Assembly (NCBI RefSeq): GCF_000559025.1
Contig: NZ_JAAN01000026.1
Span: forward strand, 62,001 to 126,000
DNA length: 64,000 nt
Direction of reading: 5' to 3'
Source: Luteimonas huabeiensis HB2
GTDB lineage: Bacteria; Pseudomonadota; Gammaproteobacteria; Xanthomonadales; Xanthomonadaceae
Shown here: piece by piece, positions 1 to 8,696 of the stretch
Layout: the number at the start of each line of letters is the position of its first letter
How positions within the stretch are numbered: position 1 is the stretch's first letter
The notes under the pieces: model-generated
What the model was told of the DNA's origin: nothing
The model's database searches: none
Seen by the model: only the letters and a program-made list of their open reading frames with translations
Position numbers and translations under genes: made by a program

Positions 1-241
1 CCTGCGTCGCGAGGTGCTGACGCTGATGCGCGACGGCATGAGCGATGCGCAGGTGCGCCAGCACCTGGTCGAACGCTACGGCGAGTTCGTGCTGTACCGG
101 CCGCGCCTGGGCGCGCAGACCTGGCTGCTGTGGTTCGGCCCGGCGCTGGTGCTGCTGGCCGGCGGCGTGGTGGTGGCGCGGATCGTGCGCCGCCGCGCCC
201 AGGGCCGCCCGGTCCCCCCAGACGACAGCCAGGAGTGGTGA
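1..241 (+). CDS. ccmH: CcmH, cytochrome c maturation protein (C-terminal end only)
   Basis: The reading frame is open from base 2 of the window, so the gene starts upstream and only about 79 C-terminal residues are visible. The stretch RREVLTLMRDGMSDAQVR followed by YGEFVLYRP is typical of the CcmH/CycL/NrfF family. One hydrophobic membrane segment follows (LLWFGPALVLLAGGVVVARIV) and then a short charged tail. CcmH is a membrane-anchored thiol oxidoreductase that keeps apocytochrome c haem-binding cysteines reduced for haem ligation. The CxxC active site lies outside the window. The stop overlaps the ccmI start by one base, which suggests translational coupling. Confidence 0.9.
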   Translation, partial: LRREVLTLMRDGMSDAQVRQHLVERYGEFVLYRPRLGAQTWLLWFGPALVLLAGGVVVARIVRRRAQGRPVPPDDSQEW

Positions 242-1242
242 TGGCGACCTATCTCGTCCTGGCCGCGCTGCTGGCCGTGGCCACCGGCGTGGCGCTGGCC
301 TGGCCGCTGCGGCGCTCGCGCGCGGCCTTCGCCGCGATCGCGGTCTCGGTGCCGCTGCTGGCGCTGTGCCTGTACCAGTTCGTCGGCACGCCGGGCGCGC
401 TCGACCCGGCGCAACGCAAGGCGCCGGAGACGCTGGAGGAGGCGATCGCGCAACTGCAGGCCGACCTGGAGCGCGACCCGCGCCAGATCGACGGCTGGCG
501 CCTGCTGGGCCGCGCGCTGCAGCAGCAGGGCCGCGCCGCGCAAGCGCGCGACGCCTTCGCCCGCGCCGCGGCGCTGGCGCCCGACGACCTGCCCGCGCAG
601 ATCGAATACGCCGAATCGCGCTCGCGCGCCGATCCGCAGCGCCGCTTCGACGAGATCGCGCTGCAGACCCTGGAGCGCGTGCTGCGGCTCGACCCCGGGC
701 AGGAACGCGCGCGCCTGTTCCTGGGCATCGCCTATCGCCAGCACGGCCGCGATGCCGAGGCGGCGCAGACCTGGGAGCCGCTGCTGGCCGCGCTCGGCGC
801 CGAGGCCGCCGGCGGGCTGCGCGAGCAGATCGACGCGGCGCGCCGCGCCGCCGGCCTGGACCCGCTGCCGGAACCGGCCGCCGACGCCGCGCCCGGCCTG
901 CGGGTGCGGGTGTCGCTCGATCCGGCGTTCGCCTCGCGCGTGCGCCTGGACCCGGAGGCCGTCGTCTTCGTCATCGCGCGCGCGCCCGGCGGCCCGCCGA
1001 TGCCGGTCGCCGTGCAGCGCCGCCGCGTGGCCGAACTGCCGCTGGAGCTCACCCTGACCGACCGCGACAGCCCGATGCCGACGCAGCCGCTGTCGGCGCT
1101 GCGGGAGGTCGAGGTGCTGGCGCGGATATCCGCCTCCGGCGACGCCACGCCCGCCGAAGGCGACCCGGCCTCGTTCCCGGCGCGCGTGTCCCTGCCCGCC
1201 GACGGCGCGGTCGAGCTGGTGCTGGGCGCGCCTCCCGGCTGA
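241..1242 (+). CDS. ccmI: CcmI/CycH, cytochrome c biogenesis TPR protein
   Basis: A 333-residue protein starting at the ATG that overlaps the ccmH stop. Two N-terminal membrane helices (about residues 3-20 and 30-45) flank a basic loop. A helical tetratricopeptide region follows (about 65-210, with repeats such as GWRLLGRALQQQGRAAQARDAF and ARLFLGIAYRQHGRDAEAAQ). The C-terminal beta-rich domain (220-333) is of the kind that binds apocytochrome in long CcmI forms. The family acts as an apocytochrome c chaperone next to CcmF/CcmH. It is the last gene of the ccm operon; the next gene is on the opposite strand. Confidence 0.93.
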   Translation: MATYLVLAALLAVATGVALAWPLRRSRAAFAAIAVSVPLLALCLYQFVGTPGALDPAQRKAPETLEEAIAQLQADLERDPRQIDGWRLLGRALQQQGRAAQARDAFARAAALAPDDLPAQIEYAESRSRADPQRRFDEIALQTLERVLRLDPGQERARLFLGIAYRQHGRDAEAAQTWEPLLAALGAEAAGGLREQIDAARRAAGLDPLPEPAADAAPGLRVRVSLDPAFASRVRLDPEAVVFVIARAPGGPPMPVAVQRRRVAELPLELTLTDRDSPMPTQPLSALREVEVLARISASGDATPAEGDPASFPARVSLPADGAVELVLGAPPG

Positions 1243-1272
1243 TCGCCCGCCAGCGCGCCGGCACCCGCCGCT

Positions 1273-1734
1273 TCACCCCGCTGCGGCGCCCCACGGCCGC
1301 ACCACCAGCAGCGCCCCGGCGGCGACCAGCAGCGCGCCCAGGATCCGCATCCAGTCGGCCGGTCGCGGCGTGGACAGCACGCCGAAGTGGTCGAGCAGCA
1401 GCGAGCCGGCCAGCTGCCCCAGCACGATCAGGCAGATCAGCGAGGCCGCGCCGAGCCGCGTCACCAGCACCGTGGCGCTGAGGATGTAGGCCGCGCCGAG
1501 CAGGCCGCCCAGCCAGATCCAGGCCGGCAGCTGCACCAGTGCGGACATGGGCGGCAGCCGCGTGCGCGCGGCCAGCAGCGCCGCGCCCAGCGCCAGCGTG
1601 CCGACCAGGAAGGACATGAAGGCGGCGAACAGCGATCCGCTGGTCGTCTGCCCCAGCCGCGCGTTGATCAGCGCCTGCAACGGCAGCACCATGCCCACCG
1701 CGAGCGCGATGCCGCCGGCGATCCAAGGATTCAT
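1273..1734 (-). CDS. DMT-type (DUF606/YdcZ-like) membrane protein
   Basis: A 153-residue, almost wholly hydrophobic protein with about five membrane segments. It begins MNPWIAGGIALAVGMVLPLQALINARLG, a pattern typical of the DUF606 half-size transporters of the drug/metabolite transporter superfamily. The Q-x-x-I-N motif and the C-terminal RILGALLVAAGALLVV helix fit that family. Substrate is unknown, and the sequence does not show whether it works as a homodimer. It converges with ccmI across a 30-bp gap and has no obvious functional partner nearby. Confidence 0.8.
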   Translation of the reverse strand: MNPWIAGGIALAVGMVLPLQALINARLGQTTSGSLFAAFMSFLVGTLALGAALLAARTRLPPMSALVQLPAWIWLGGLLGAAYILSATVLVTRLGAASLICLIVLGQLAGSLLLDHFGVLSTPRPADWMRILGALLVAAGALLVVRPWGAAAG

Positions 1735-1885
1735 CCGCGATCTCCCGTCGAATGCGCCAGTCTAGAACGTCCCGCACGGCGGCTGCGCCACGCGTCGCGA
1801 CGGGAACGCGGCGCCGATCGCCCTCCCCGCGCGGCAACGCGTCCGCTGCGGCCATGCGCGAGCCGCTCTCGCGCCGCCTGGCGCG

Positions 1886-2860
1886 CTACGCGGACCGTCG
1901 CGAGGGCGCGTCGAACTCCAGCAGCGGTCCCTGCGGCACGATGCCGCTCGGATTGATATGACGATGGCTCTGGTAGTAGTGGCGCTTGATGTGCGCGAAG
2001 TCCACCGTCGGCGCGACCGCCGGATGCGCGTACAGCGCGCGGGTGTAGTCCCACAGCGCCGGGTAGTCGGCCAGCCGCCGCAGGTTGCACTTGAAATGCC
2101 CGTGGTAGACCGGGTCGAAGCGCAGCAGCGTGGTGAACAGCCGCCAGTCGGCCTCGGTGAGCGCGGCGCCGCACAGGAAGCGGCTGCGCGACAGGCGCGC
2201 CTCCAGCCAGTCCAGGGTCTCGAACACGCCGGCCACGGCTTCATCGTAGGCCGCCTGGCTGCGCGCGAAGCCGGCCTTGTAGACGCCGTTGTTGAGCCCG
2301 TCGTAGACGCGCGCGTTGATCGCGTCGATCTCCTCGCGCAGGGCCTCGGGCCGGTAGTCGCCCGGCGCCGCGCCGACCGCGTCGAAGGCGTCGTTGAACA
2401 TGCGCAGGATGTCGGCCGATTCGTTGCTGACGATGCGCGAGGTCGCCTTGTCCCACAGCACCGGCACGGTGACCCGCCCCGTGTAGCCGGGATCGGACCT
2501 GGCGTAGAGCTGCCACAGCGCATCGGCGCCGAGAACCGGGTCCGGGATCACCCCGGGCCCCGGCGCGAAGGTCCAGCCCTGATCGGCCATCAGCCAGTGC
2601 GTGACCGACAGGCCCACGATCTCCTGCAGCCCCTTCAGCTCGCGGAAGATCGCGGTGCGGTGCGCCCACGGGCAGGCGCGCGCGACGTACAGGTGATAGC
2701 GCCCCGGCTCGGCGGCGAAGCCGCCCTCGCCGCTGGGGCCGGGCCGGCCGTCGGCGGTGACCCAGTGGCGCAACGCGGAGGCCGGCCGCTGCAGGCGCCC
2801 GGCTTCGTCGACGGGGATCTCCGCATCGGGCGTCCAGCGCCCGTCCACCAGCATGCCCAT
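1886..2860 (-). CDS. glutathione S-transferase family protein (glutathionyl-hydroquinone reductase-like)
   Basis: A 324-residue protein. The start was placed at the ATG giving MGMLVDGRW because homologous proteins begin this way; the frame stays open upstream. The segment RYHLYVARACPWAHRT carries the CPWAHR active-site cysteine of Omega/Xi-class GSTs. The N-terminal thioredoxin-like fold (to about 175) contains SNESADILRMFN, the glutathione-binding SES-like motif. A C-terminal all-helical domain follows. Proteins of this type reduce glutathionyl-hydroquinones in the cytoplasm. It stands alone; the substrate is inferred from family resemblance only. Confidence 0.88.
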   Translation of the reverse strand: MGMLVDGRWTPDAEIPVDEAGRLQRPASALRHWVTADGRPGPSGEGGFAAEPGRYHLYVARACPWAHRTAIFRELKGLQEIVGLSVTHWLMADQGWTFAPGPGVIPDPVLGADALWQLYARSDPGYTGRVTVPVLWDKATSRIVSNESADILRMFNDAFDAVGAAPGDYRPEALREEIDAINARVYDGLNNGVYKAGFARSQAAYDEAVAGVFETLDWLEARLSRSRFLCGAALTEADWRLFTTLLRFDPVYHGHFKCNLRRLADYPALWDYTRALYAHPAVAPTVDFAHIKRHYYQSHRHINPSGIVPQGPLLEFDAPSRRSA

Positions 2861-2946
2861 CGTGCCGCTCCGCCTTCGCGCCGATCGCGCACGCGCCATG
2901 GTGCCCGCATCCGGGTCGACGCGGCGTGCCCGCGTGCGCGCTCCGT

Positions 2947-3426
2947 CTAGCGGCGACCGCCGCGCCGCAGCGTCGCCGCGTCGCTCCAGGGCCACCAGCC
3001 CGCGCCGGTCATCGCGTAGCGGTCGGCGGCGCGCTCGAAGCGGTTGCGCACGCCGATGCCGCCGCAGGCGAAGTACAGCGGCAGGAACAACGGACCGAGC
3101 GCCATGTACTGGTACACGTGCGCGCGTTCGTGGTCGCCCAGCCGGATCTGCGGATCGACGCAGTGGCCGGCGCGGTGGGCGTAGGTCGCGCAGGCGACGT
3201 CGAGGTCCGGGCCGGTGCTCAGGATGACGTTGCCCAGCGTCATCGCCCCGCCCGGCCCCCAGGGATAGCGCGAGAACACCAGCGCCTGCTCGGCCGCCGA
3301 CCAGCGCACGCGCGCGCCGCGCGCGAGGCCCGCGGCGCCGGCGACCAGGCCCAGCAGAGTGTTGGGCGCCGTCCAGGCCATGCCGGCGAGGCGCAGCAGC
3401 GTTCGGCCCGTCGCCGGGCGCGGCAT
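2947..3426 (-). CDS. uncharacterised membrane-associated protein with HERAH motif
   Basis: A 159-residue protein I cannot name. It has a hydrophobic N-terminal segment (TAPNTLLGLVAGAAGL) and a hydrophobic stretch LGPLFLPLYFACGGI. Between them lies GDHERAHVYQY, which matches the HExxH zincin pattern, and downstream N-x-F-E-x-x-A-D (NRFERAADRYA) supplies a candidate third zinc ligand (Glu). The layout resembles small metallopeptidase-like domains. Activity is unproven and cysteine residues in the tail region could have another role. It lies 3 bp from the PspC-domain gene on the same strand, so the two are probably co-transcribed. Confidence 0.65.
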   Translation of the reverse strand: MPRPATGRTLLRLAGMAWTAPNTLLGLVAGAAGLARGARVRWSAAEQALVFSRYPWGPGGAMTLGNVILSTGPDLDVACATYAHRAGHCVDPQIRLGDHERAHVYQYMALGPLFLPLYFACGGIGVRNRFERAADRYAMTGAGWWPWSDAATLRRGGRR

Positions 3427-3429
3427 CGA

Positions 3430-3627
3430 TCAGTCGCCCTCCGGCATCACCAGCCAGAGCACGAGGTAGACCAGCAGCCCGGGGAAGGCCGCCGACAGGA
3501 CCGAGACCACGATGTAGCCCACGCGCACCCAGGTGGGGTTCCAGCCGAAGCGGCGCGCGATGCCGGCGAGCACGCCGGCGACGACGCGATCGTTGAGGGA
3601 CCTGGTCAGGGGGCGGGGCTGGCTCAT
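3430..3627 (-). CDS. PspC domain small membrane protein
   Basis: A 65-residue protein that is essentially one PspC domain. The N-terminal half has the pattern NDRVVAGVLAGIARRFGWNPTWVRVGYIV, followed by a membrane helix (VVSVLSAAFPGLLVYLVLWLVMP). In phage-shock systems PspC is an inner-membrane partner that signals envelope stress; stand-alone small PspC proteins are common and less well defined. No pspA or pspB is visible here. It precedes the HERAH-motif membrane protein with only a few bases between them. Confidence 0.85.
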   Translation of the reverse strand: MSQPRPLTRSLNDRVVAGVLAGIARRFGWNPTWVRVGYIVVSVLSAAFPGLLVYLVLWLVMPEGD

Positions 3628-3725
3628 GGCGGCATGCGTTCGCGGGGCGACCCGCCGAGTCTAGCCCGGCGCGGCGGCAACGGCGCGTGAGCCCGCCCGG
3701 CGCGCGGCAGCGGTCCGCGCGCGCG

Positions 3726-4796
3726 TCAGCCCGAGCGCGCGCGCAGCCACTCGTGGATGGCGGTGGGCACTTCCTTCTGCGCGCGCCCGGAAACGTAGAT
3801 GCCGATATGGCCGCCGCGGAAGGAAAGCTCCGAGTAGTCGCGGCTGCCGACCAGCTCGCGCAGCGGACGCGAGGCCGAGGGCGGCACCAGGTGATCCTGC
3901 TCGGCGTAGATGTTGAGCACCGGCATTTCCACCAGCCCCAGGTGCACCTCGCGATCGCCGATGACGATGCCGCCGCGCACGAAGCCGTTGCCCTGGTAGA
4001 ACTGCTTGACGAACTGGCGGAAGGCTTCGCCGGCCTGGTCGGGCGAATCGAAGATCCACTTCTCCATGCGCAGGAAGTCCTCGACCGCCTTGCGGTCGTC
4101 GAGGATGTCCACCAGCCCGACGTACTTCTGCACGAACAGCCGCCATGGCTTCAGCGTGAGGTAGCACAGGTTCATCAGGTCGGCCGGCACGTTGCCCAGG
4201 GTGTCGACGAACAGGTCCACGTCGAGCTCGCGGGTCCAGTGCGAGAGCATGTTGTCTGGCGTGTGGAAATCGACCGGCGTCACCATGGTGATCAGGTTGC
4301 GCACCCGCTCGGGGTGGAGCGCCGCCTGGCACAGCGAGAACGTGCCGCCCTGGCACACGCCGAGCAGATCGATCGCGTCCACGCCGTGGGCGCGGCGCAG
4401 GTGGTCGATCGCGCCGCCGAGGAAGCGCTCGATGTAGTCCTCCAGGGTGAGGAAGCGATCGGAGCGGTCGGGATAGCCCCAGTCGATGATGTACACGTCC
4501 TCGCCCAGCGCGAGCAGGTTGCGCACCAGCGAGCGGTCGGCCTGCAGATCCACCATGTAGGGGCGGTTGACCAGCGCGTAGCAGATCAGCAGCGGCACGC
4601 TGGAGGTGGGCGCGCGCTCGCCGCGGAAGCGGTACAGCACCGTCTTGCCGTCGCGCCAGACCTCCTCGCGCGGCGTCGCGCCGAAGTCGGTGTCGCCCAG
4701 GTCGCGCAGCGTGCGCAGGCCGGCGGCGAGCTTCTGCTGGGTCTGCAGCGTCTCGGCGATCACCCGGTCGATGCCGAAGTTCAGCGGGCCGGTCAT
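3726..4796 (-). CDS. phaC: class III poly(3-hydroxyalkanoate) synthase subunit PhaC
   Basis: A 356-residue protein, the length expected of class III PhaC (shorter than class I/II). The lipase-like box is GVCQGG with catalytic Cys148; Asp301 (AEQDHLVPP) and His330 (FRGGHIGIY) complete the triad, at positions almost identical to the well-studied Allochromatium enzyme. It polymerises (R)-3-hydroxyacyl-CoA into PHA granules together with PhaE. It starts 1 bp after the phaE stop, so the two are a tightly coupled operon. The C-terminal W-L-R-A-R-S-G tail is intact. Confidence 0.97.
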   Translation of the reverse strand: MTGPLNFGIDRVIAETLQTQQKLAAGLRTLRDLGDTDFGATPREEVWRDGKTVLYRFRGERAPTSSVPLLICYALVNRPYMVDLQADRSLVRNLLALGEDVYIIDWGYPDRSDRFLTLEDYIERFLGGAIDHLRRAHGVDAIDLLGVCQGGTFSLCQAALHPERVRNLITMVTPVDFHTPDNMLSHWTRELDVDLFVDTLGNVPADLMNLCYLTLKPWRLFVQKYVGLVDILDDRKAVEDFLRMEKWIFDSPDQAGEAFRQFVKQFYQGNGFVRGGIVIGDREVHLGLVEMPVLNIYAEQDHLVPPSASRPLRELVGSRDYSELSFRGGHIGIYVSGRAQKEVPTAIHEWLRARSG

Positions 4797-4797
4797 G

Positions 4798-5976
4798 TCA
4801 GCGCTTCCTCTTCTTCAGGGGCGCCGGCGCGGCCGGCATGGCCTCGGCGGCCGAGAACAGCGCGCGCTGCCCGCCGCGCGCCGGCGCCGCCGCGCGCGAG
4901 GCGGCGGGCGCTGCGGCGCGCTTGCCGCGCGCGGCGCCTCGCGGCGACGGGCGCGGCTCCACGGGCGCGGCGGTCGCGGCGCCGGCCGCTCGCGACGTCG
5001 CCTGCGCCGCATCGAGCAGGCGACGGACCTGGCGCTCCAGTTCCACGATCTTGCGGTGCGCGCCGTCGAGTTCGCTGCGCGTGGGCATGTCGAACAGCGC
5101 GCAGACCGCCTCCACCTCGCGCTGCACGCCCTGGCGCAGGCGCATCTGCGCGTCCACCAGTCCGGCGTAGACGCTGCGGAACTCCGGCGCGAGCGCGACC
5201 GCCGCGTAGGCGTCCTCGGCCGCGTCGATCCACAGGTCGAACAGCGCGCGCGGCGATTCGATCTGCAGGCCCGGCTGCTCGCGCTCGGCCAGCTTGCGCT
5301 CGAAGCGCACGAACGCATCCTGCAGCGCGCGCGCCATCAGCGCGTTGTACGCCTCCAGCTTCTCCTGCAGCTGCAGTTGCGCCACGCCCAGCGCCTGCCA
5401 GCGCGCCTGCTGCTCGCGCGCGGGGCCGAACGCCGGCACCTGCAGCCACGACCGGGCCTCGCCCCGCAACGCGGCCAGGTAGGGCGCGGCCTGCTGCCAC
5501 CAGGCGTCCGGGCCGCGGCTGCCCGCGCCCTGCTGCATCTGCGACAGCAGCGAAGCGAAGGGGTTGGCGCCGTCGGCGGTCAGCAGCCGCTTCCAGGCCT
5601 CCACCACGTCGGCGGCGCTGCTCTCGCGACCGGCGAACTGGGCGGCGATCTGCTGCAGCTGCGCATACCACCGGCGGGCGTGGGCATCGAAGCGCGCGAC
5701 GGCCTCGTCGGCCTGTCCGCCGCCGCCGCGGGCGAACGGCGCCCACCAGGCGAACGGGTCCGGCGCGCCGTCGCCGGGCCGGGCGAAGCCCGCGGCGGCC
5801 AGGCCGATGCCCGCCGGGCCGAACCCGGGAGCGCCGCCGCCGGACGCGGCGAATGGCGGGCCCGCCGGCGCGGCCTGCTGCAGCGCATCGCGCCAGGCGC
5901 CCCAGAACCGGCGCGCGAGCGCATCGAAATCCGCCGTCGCCGCGGCGAAGGCCTCCTGCGGTGGATCGTCAGCCAT
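4798..5976 (-). CDS. phaE: class III PHA synthase subunit PhaE
   Basis: A 392-residue protein. The ATG giving MADDPPQEAF was chosen over one nine codons upstream because GGGAGG precedes it closely. The middle section (RFDAHARRWYAQLQQIAAQF; EAYNALMARALQDAFVRFERKL; ESPRALFDLWIDAAEDAYA) is the PhaE signature region, with predicted long helices. The C-terminal 90 residues are a low-complexity Ala/Pro/Arg tail ending in LKKRKR. PhaE has no catalytic residues; it stabilises and activates PhaC. The N-terminal third is Gly/Ala-rich and poorly conserved, which may be lineage-specific. Confidence 0.93.
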   Translation of the reverse strand: MADDPPQEAFAAATADFDALARRFWGAWRDALQQAAPAGPPFAASGGGAPGFGPAGIGLAAAGFARPGDGAPDPFAWWAPFARGGGGQADEAVARFDAHARRWYAQLQQIAAQFAGRESSAADVVEAWKRLLTADGANPFASLLSQMQQGAGSRGPDAWWQQAAPYLAALRGEARSWLQVPAFGPAREQQARWQALGVAQLQLQEKLEAYNALMARALQDAFVRFERKLAEREQPGLQIESPRALFDLWIDAAEDAYAAVALAPEFRSVYAGLVDAQMRLRQGVQREVEAVCALFDMPTRSELDGAHRKIVELERQVRRLLDAAQATSRAAGAATAAPVEPRPSPRGAARGKRAAAPAASRAAAPARGGQRALFSAAEAMPAAPAPLKKRKR

Positions 5977-6037
5977 GGGACCTCCCGGGTATCGCCCGAT
6001 CATAGCGCGGCGATGTCGCCGGTCGCGGACGCCCCGC

Positions 6038-6658
6038 TCAGGGCTTGGGGATGCGCAGGGTCTTGCTGATCATCAGCGTCCCGGAGACGGCGAACATCAG
6101 CACCAGCGGGTGCAGCTGCCAGGGCCCGAGCTGCCACTGGCCGAACCAGACCGCCTCGCCGATGCGGCCCTGCCAGGCCGCCGCCGCCAGCACCACCACC
6201 AGCAGCAGGCTGGTCGGGATCGGCGTGCCCTCGAAGTACTTCACCTTGCCCTCGTCGCCCGAGAGCTGCTCGGCGGTGACGTTGTAGCGCGCCAGGCGGC
6301 TGACGCCGCAGCCGACGAAGTAGCTCAGCACGATCCAGTCCCAGCCGCCCTGCAGGCCGCAGGCATAGGCGAGCGCCGCCGGGGCGACGCCGAAGGAGAT
6401 CACGTCGGCGAGCGAATCCAGCTCGCGGCCGAGGGTGGAGGCCACCTTGCGCCAGCGCGCGATGCGCCCGTCCAGCGCGTCGAAGACGAACGCCAGCGGG
6501 ATCAACGCCATGCCGATCATCAGGTCGCGCACCACCCCGTCCTGCAGGAAGCGCATCGCCGCGAAGATCGCCCCGGTGCCGCAGAACGCGTTGGCGAGGG
6601 TGAACCAGTCGGCGAGCTGGAACTCGCGCAGCATCGAGAAGTGGCGTGAGCGTGGCAT
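6038..6658 (-). CDS. pssA: CDP-diacylglycerol-serine O-phosphatidyltransferase
   Basis: A 206-residue integral membrane enzyme with about six hydrophobic segments. The CDP-alcohol phosphatidyltransferase signature D-G-x2-A-R-x8-G-x3-D-x3-D is complete (DGRIARW ... GRELDSLAD, about residues 62-84). It makes phosphatidylserine from CDP-diacylglycerol and serine, the first step to phosphatidylethanolamine. The start is the ATG giving MPRSRHFSMLREF; ADWFTLANAFCG is the usual first helix of PssA type II. It lies downstream of the 3HB-oligomer hydrolase with a 131-bp GC-rich gap, and so may not share its regulation. Confidence 0.95.
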   Translation of the reverse strand: MPRSRHFSMLREFQLADWFTLANAFCGTGAIFAAMRFLQDGVVRDLMIGMALIPLAFVFDALDGRIARWRKVASTLGRELDSLADVISFGVAPAALAYACGLQGGWDWIVLSYFVGCGVSRLARYNVTAEQLSGDEGKVKYFEGTPIPTSLLLVVVLAAAAWQGRIGEAVWFGQWQLGPWQLHPLVLMFAVSGTLMISKTLRIPKP

Positions 6659-6789
6659 CGCGTGGGGTCCTGATCGGGAGCCCGCAGCCTGCCAGAACGG
6701 ACGTGAAGCGCGCCAGGGCGGCGGCGGCCGTGCGCGGATCGTTCGGTGGCTGGCGACGGCCGCCGCGGCGCCGCCGGATGCGGCCGCGG

Positions 6790-8610
6790 CTACGGCCGCG
6801 GCAGCGCCAGGGCGGCGGCGTCGAGCGCTGCGCCCGGCCGCGCCTGGATCACCGCGTCGGCGGGCAGCGCGCCCTCGCCGTCCAGGTGCGCGGCGACGCG
6901 ATCGAGCGCCGCGTGCACGTAGGGCAGCAGCGGTACGTAGCGCGCGCCGTAGTCGGGCAGCGCGAGGAAGCCGTCGAAATGCTGCGCATGGCGCACCTGC
7001 CACAGGCGCACGTCGCGCCCGGCGGCGCGCGCGGCGGCCTGGTAGGGCGCGCTGGTGAAGGCCAGCGGGATCAGCCCGTCGTCCAGTCCGTGGACGATCA
7101 CCACCGGCAGGCCCGCCCGCGGCGGCCCGACGACCAGCTCGGCGACGCCGGCGCGCACCCGGCGCGCGTCCTCGCCCTGCCCGGTCCACAGCGCCCGCAG
7201 GCACTGCAGGCCGGCCAGGGTCGGGTCCGGCGGCGCGAGGCCGGGATCGACCAGGCCGACGCCCGCGCCGGGCGGGATGCCGCCGGCATCGCTCCACCAC
7301 GCCGCGCGCTCGGCCGGGGTCGCCGCGCGCGGCGAGAAATCGGGGTTCTGCGCCGAGAACGCGAACCCGCAGGGGTGGGCGCCGGCCGGGTAGCGGCCGT
7401 AGGCCGAGGCGTAGGTCGCGGCGACCGCACGGAACAGGTCGAAGTCTACCGACAGCGCGCCGGCGCGGATCGCCGCCTCGCTCCAGCCGCCCTCGCGCAG
7501 GCGCGCATGGGCCGAGCGCGCCTGCGCGGCGGGATCCTCGCCCTCGATCAGGCCGGCGGCGCGCAGCGCGGCGCAGCGCGGGCCGCGCTGGCCGTCGGCG
7601 AGCGCCGACAGCGGCGAGCGCGGCGGCGCGTCCACGTCGGCGATCGCGCAGGGCATCAGCAGCGCGGCCTCGGTGGTGTAGTCGTACAGCGCGCGCGCGC
7701 CGGGCGCGTCCACGTGGATGCTGGGCTCGCCGGCCACCACCGCGTCCAGCCAGTCGCCGTGCTCGGCCGCGCGCAGCACCGCGCCGCCGCCGTTGGAGAT
7801 GCCCACCGCGATGACGCGGGTGTTGTCGAAGGTGAAGGGCGCGGCATCGGGCAGCGCCTCGTTCAAGGTCGCCAGCGCGAACTCGCCGGCCTGGCGCAGG
7901 TGGCGGCCCCAGTCGGCTTCCGGGTTGTCCTGCGAGTGCGCATGCTTGAACGCCACGCCGTGGTCCGGCGCTCCCGGGCCCGGATCGAACGCCAGCGTCT
8001 CGCCGCGCGCGGCCACGCGACCGTCGATGCCGATCCCGAGGCCGGCATCGAGGTCGAAGTAGTCGCTGCCGGCGCCCTTGTCGGTATAGGCCACCGCGCA
8101 GCCGCGCGGCAGGCCCCAGGCCCCGGCCACGGCGATCGCGCCGTAGATGCCGCGCGAGCCCGACGACGCCGCCACCACCACGCAGCGGCGCGCCGCGTCG
8201 AAGGCATCCGGCAGCTGCAGCATCACCCGGTGCGGCTGGCGCGCGCCCGGCAGCGTGGCGAGGGCATGGAACTCGCGCCCCGGCACCGCGGCCGGATCGC
8301 CGTAGAGGCGGCCGTAGGCGCCGTGCGGGCGCAGGTCGGCGATCCCGCGCCAACTACTCCACAGCGCGCGCCGCCGCAGCTCGGCGGCGGTCGGCGCGGC
8401 CGGGTCGGCGAAGGCGGGCGCCGCGGCGGCGCGCAGGCCGTCCAGCCCCAGCCCGCCGGTGAGCAGGTCGTCGCCGTCGCGGTGCGTGCTGCTGTAGGGG
8501 GCCTGGAACACGGCGGGCTCCGCGGTGGACGACGACGATGCGCTGGCGCAGGCCGACAGCAGCAGCGCGCCGGCGCAGCCCAGGGCCAGGAAGGCGGGAT
8601 TCGGGTTCAT
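6790..8610 (-). CDS. D-(-)-3-hydroxybutyrate oligomer hydrolase, lipoprotein
   Basis: A 606-residue protein with a lipoprotein signal peptide: a hydrophobic core then LLLSAC at residues 16-21, with Cys21 as the likely lipidated residue and Ala at +2, favouring outer-membrane sorting. The body matches the 3HB-oligomer hydrolase family: YSSTHRDGDDLLTGGLG near the N-terminus, a Gly-rich SGSRGIYGAIAVAGAWGLP region, and VGISNGGGA carrying the probable nucleophilic serine. These enzymes cut dimers and trimers released from PHB to 3-hydroxybutyrate, in keeping with phaC/phaE nearby. It is divergently transcribed from the response regulator, so the 86-bp gap must hold both promoters. Confidence 0.9.
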   Translation of the reverse strand: MNPNPAFLALGCAGALLLSACASASSSSTAEPAVFQAPYSSTHRDGDDLLTGGLGLDGLRAAAAPAFADPAAPTAAELRRRALWSSWRGIADLRPHGAYGRLYGDPAAVPGREFHALATLPGARQPHRVMLQLPDAFDAARRCVVVAASSGSRGIYGAIAVAGAWGLPRGCAVAYTDKGAGSDYFDLDAGLGIGIDGRVAARGETLAFDPGPGAPDHGVAFKHAHSQDNPEADWGRHLRQAGEFALATLNEALPDAAPFTFDNTRVIAVGISNGGGAVLRAAEHGDWLDAVVAGEPSIHVDAPGARALYDYTTEAALLMPCAIADVDAPPRSPLSALADGQRGPRCAALRAAGLIEGEDPAAQARSAHARLREGGWSEAAIRAGALSVDFDLFRAVAATYASAYGRYPAGAHPCGFAFSAQNPDFSPRAATPAERAAWWSDAGGIPPGAGVGLVDPGLAPPDPTLAGLQCLRALWTGQGEDARRVRAGVAELVVGPPRAGLPVVIVHGLDDGLIPLAFTSAPYQAAARAAGRDVRLWQVRHAQHFDGFLALPDYGARYVPLLPYVHAALDRVAAHLDGEGALPADAVIQARPGAALDAAALALPRP

Positions 8611-8646
8611 GCCCGCAACTTAGCAGCGCCCCGCCCCGCGGGCATC

Positions 8647-8689
8647 GTACTTTGGTACCAGAAGCGGGGCCCCGCCCGCGGCCTACAAT
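8647..8689 (+). promoter_or_regulatory. candidate activator site and -10 box before the response regulator gene
   Basis: The gap between the hydrolase and regulator genes contains GTACTTTGGTAC (8647-8658), an inverted repeat of GTAC with a 4-bp spacer. A TACAAT -10 hexamer lies at 8684-8689. There is no good -35 hexamer, as expected for an activator-dependent promoter. The repeat is centred about 44 bp before the predicted transcription start (about 8696). That start coincides with the ATG at 8697, so the message may be leaderless. A related site lies at 19468-19479. The assignment to the neighbouring regulator is inference. Confidence 0.5.
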
Positions 8690-8696
8690 CGCCCGC

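Noticed and set aside
3687-6005. long plus-strand reading frame over phaC/phaE
   Set aside because: It is a high-GC shadow of the phaC and phaE coding strand, with low-complexity Arg/Ala content and no family resemblance. The same applies to long opposite-strand frames over nuoL, nuoG, infB, nusA and the kinase gene.
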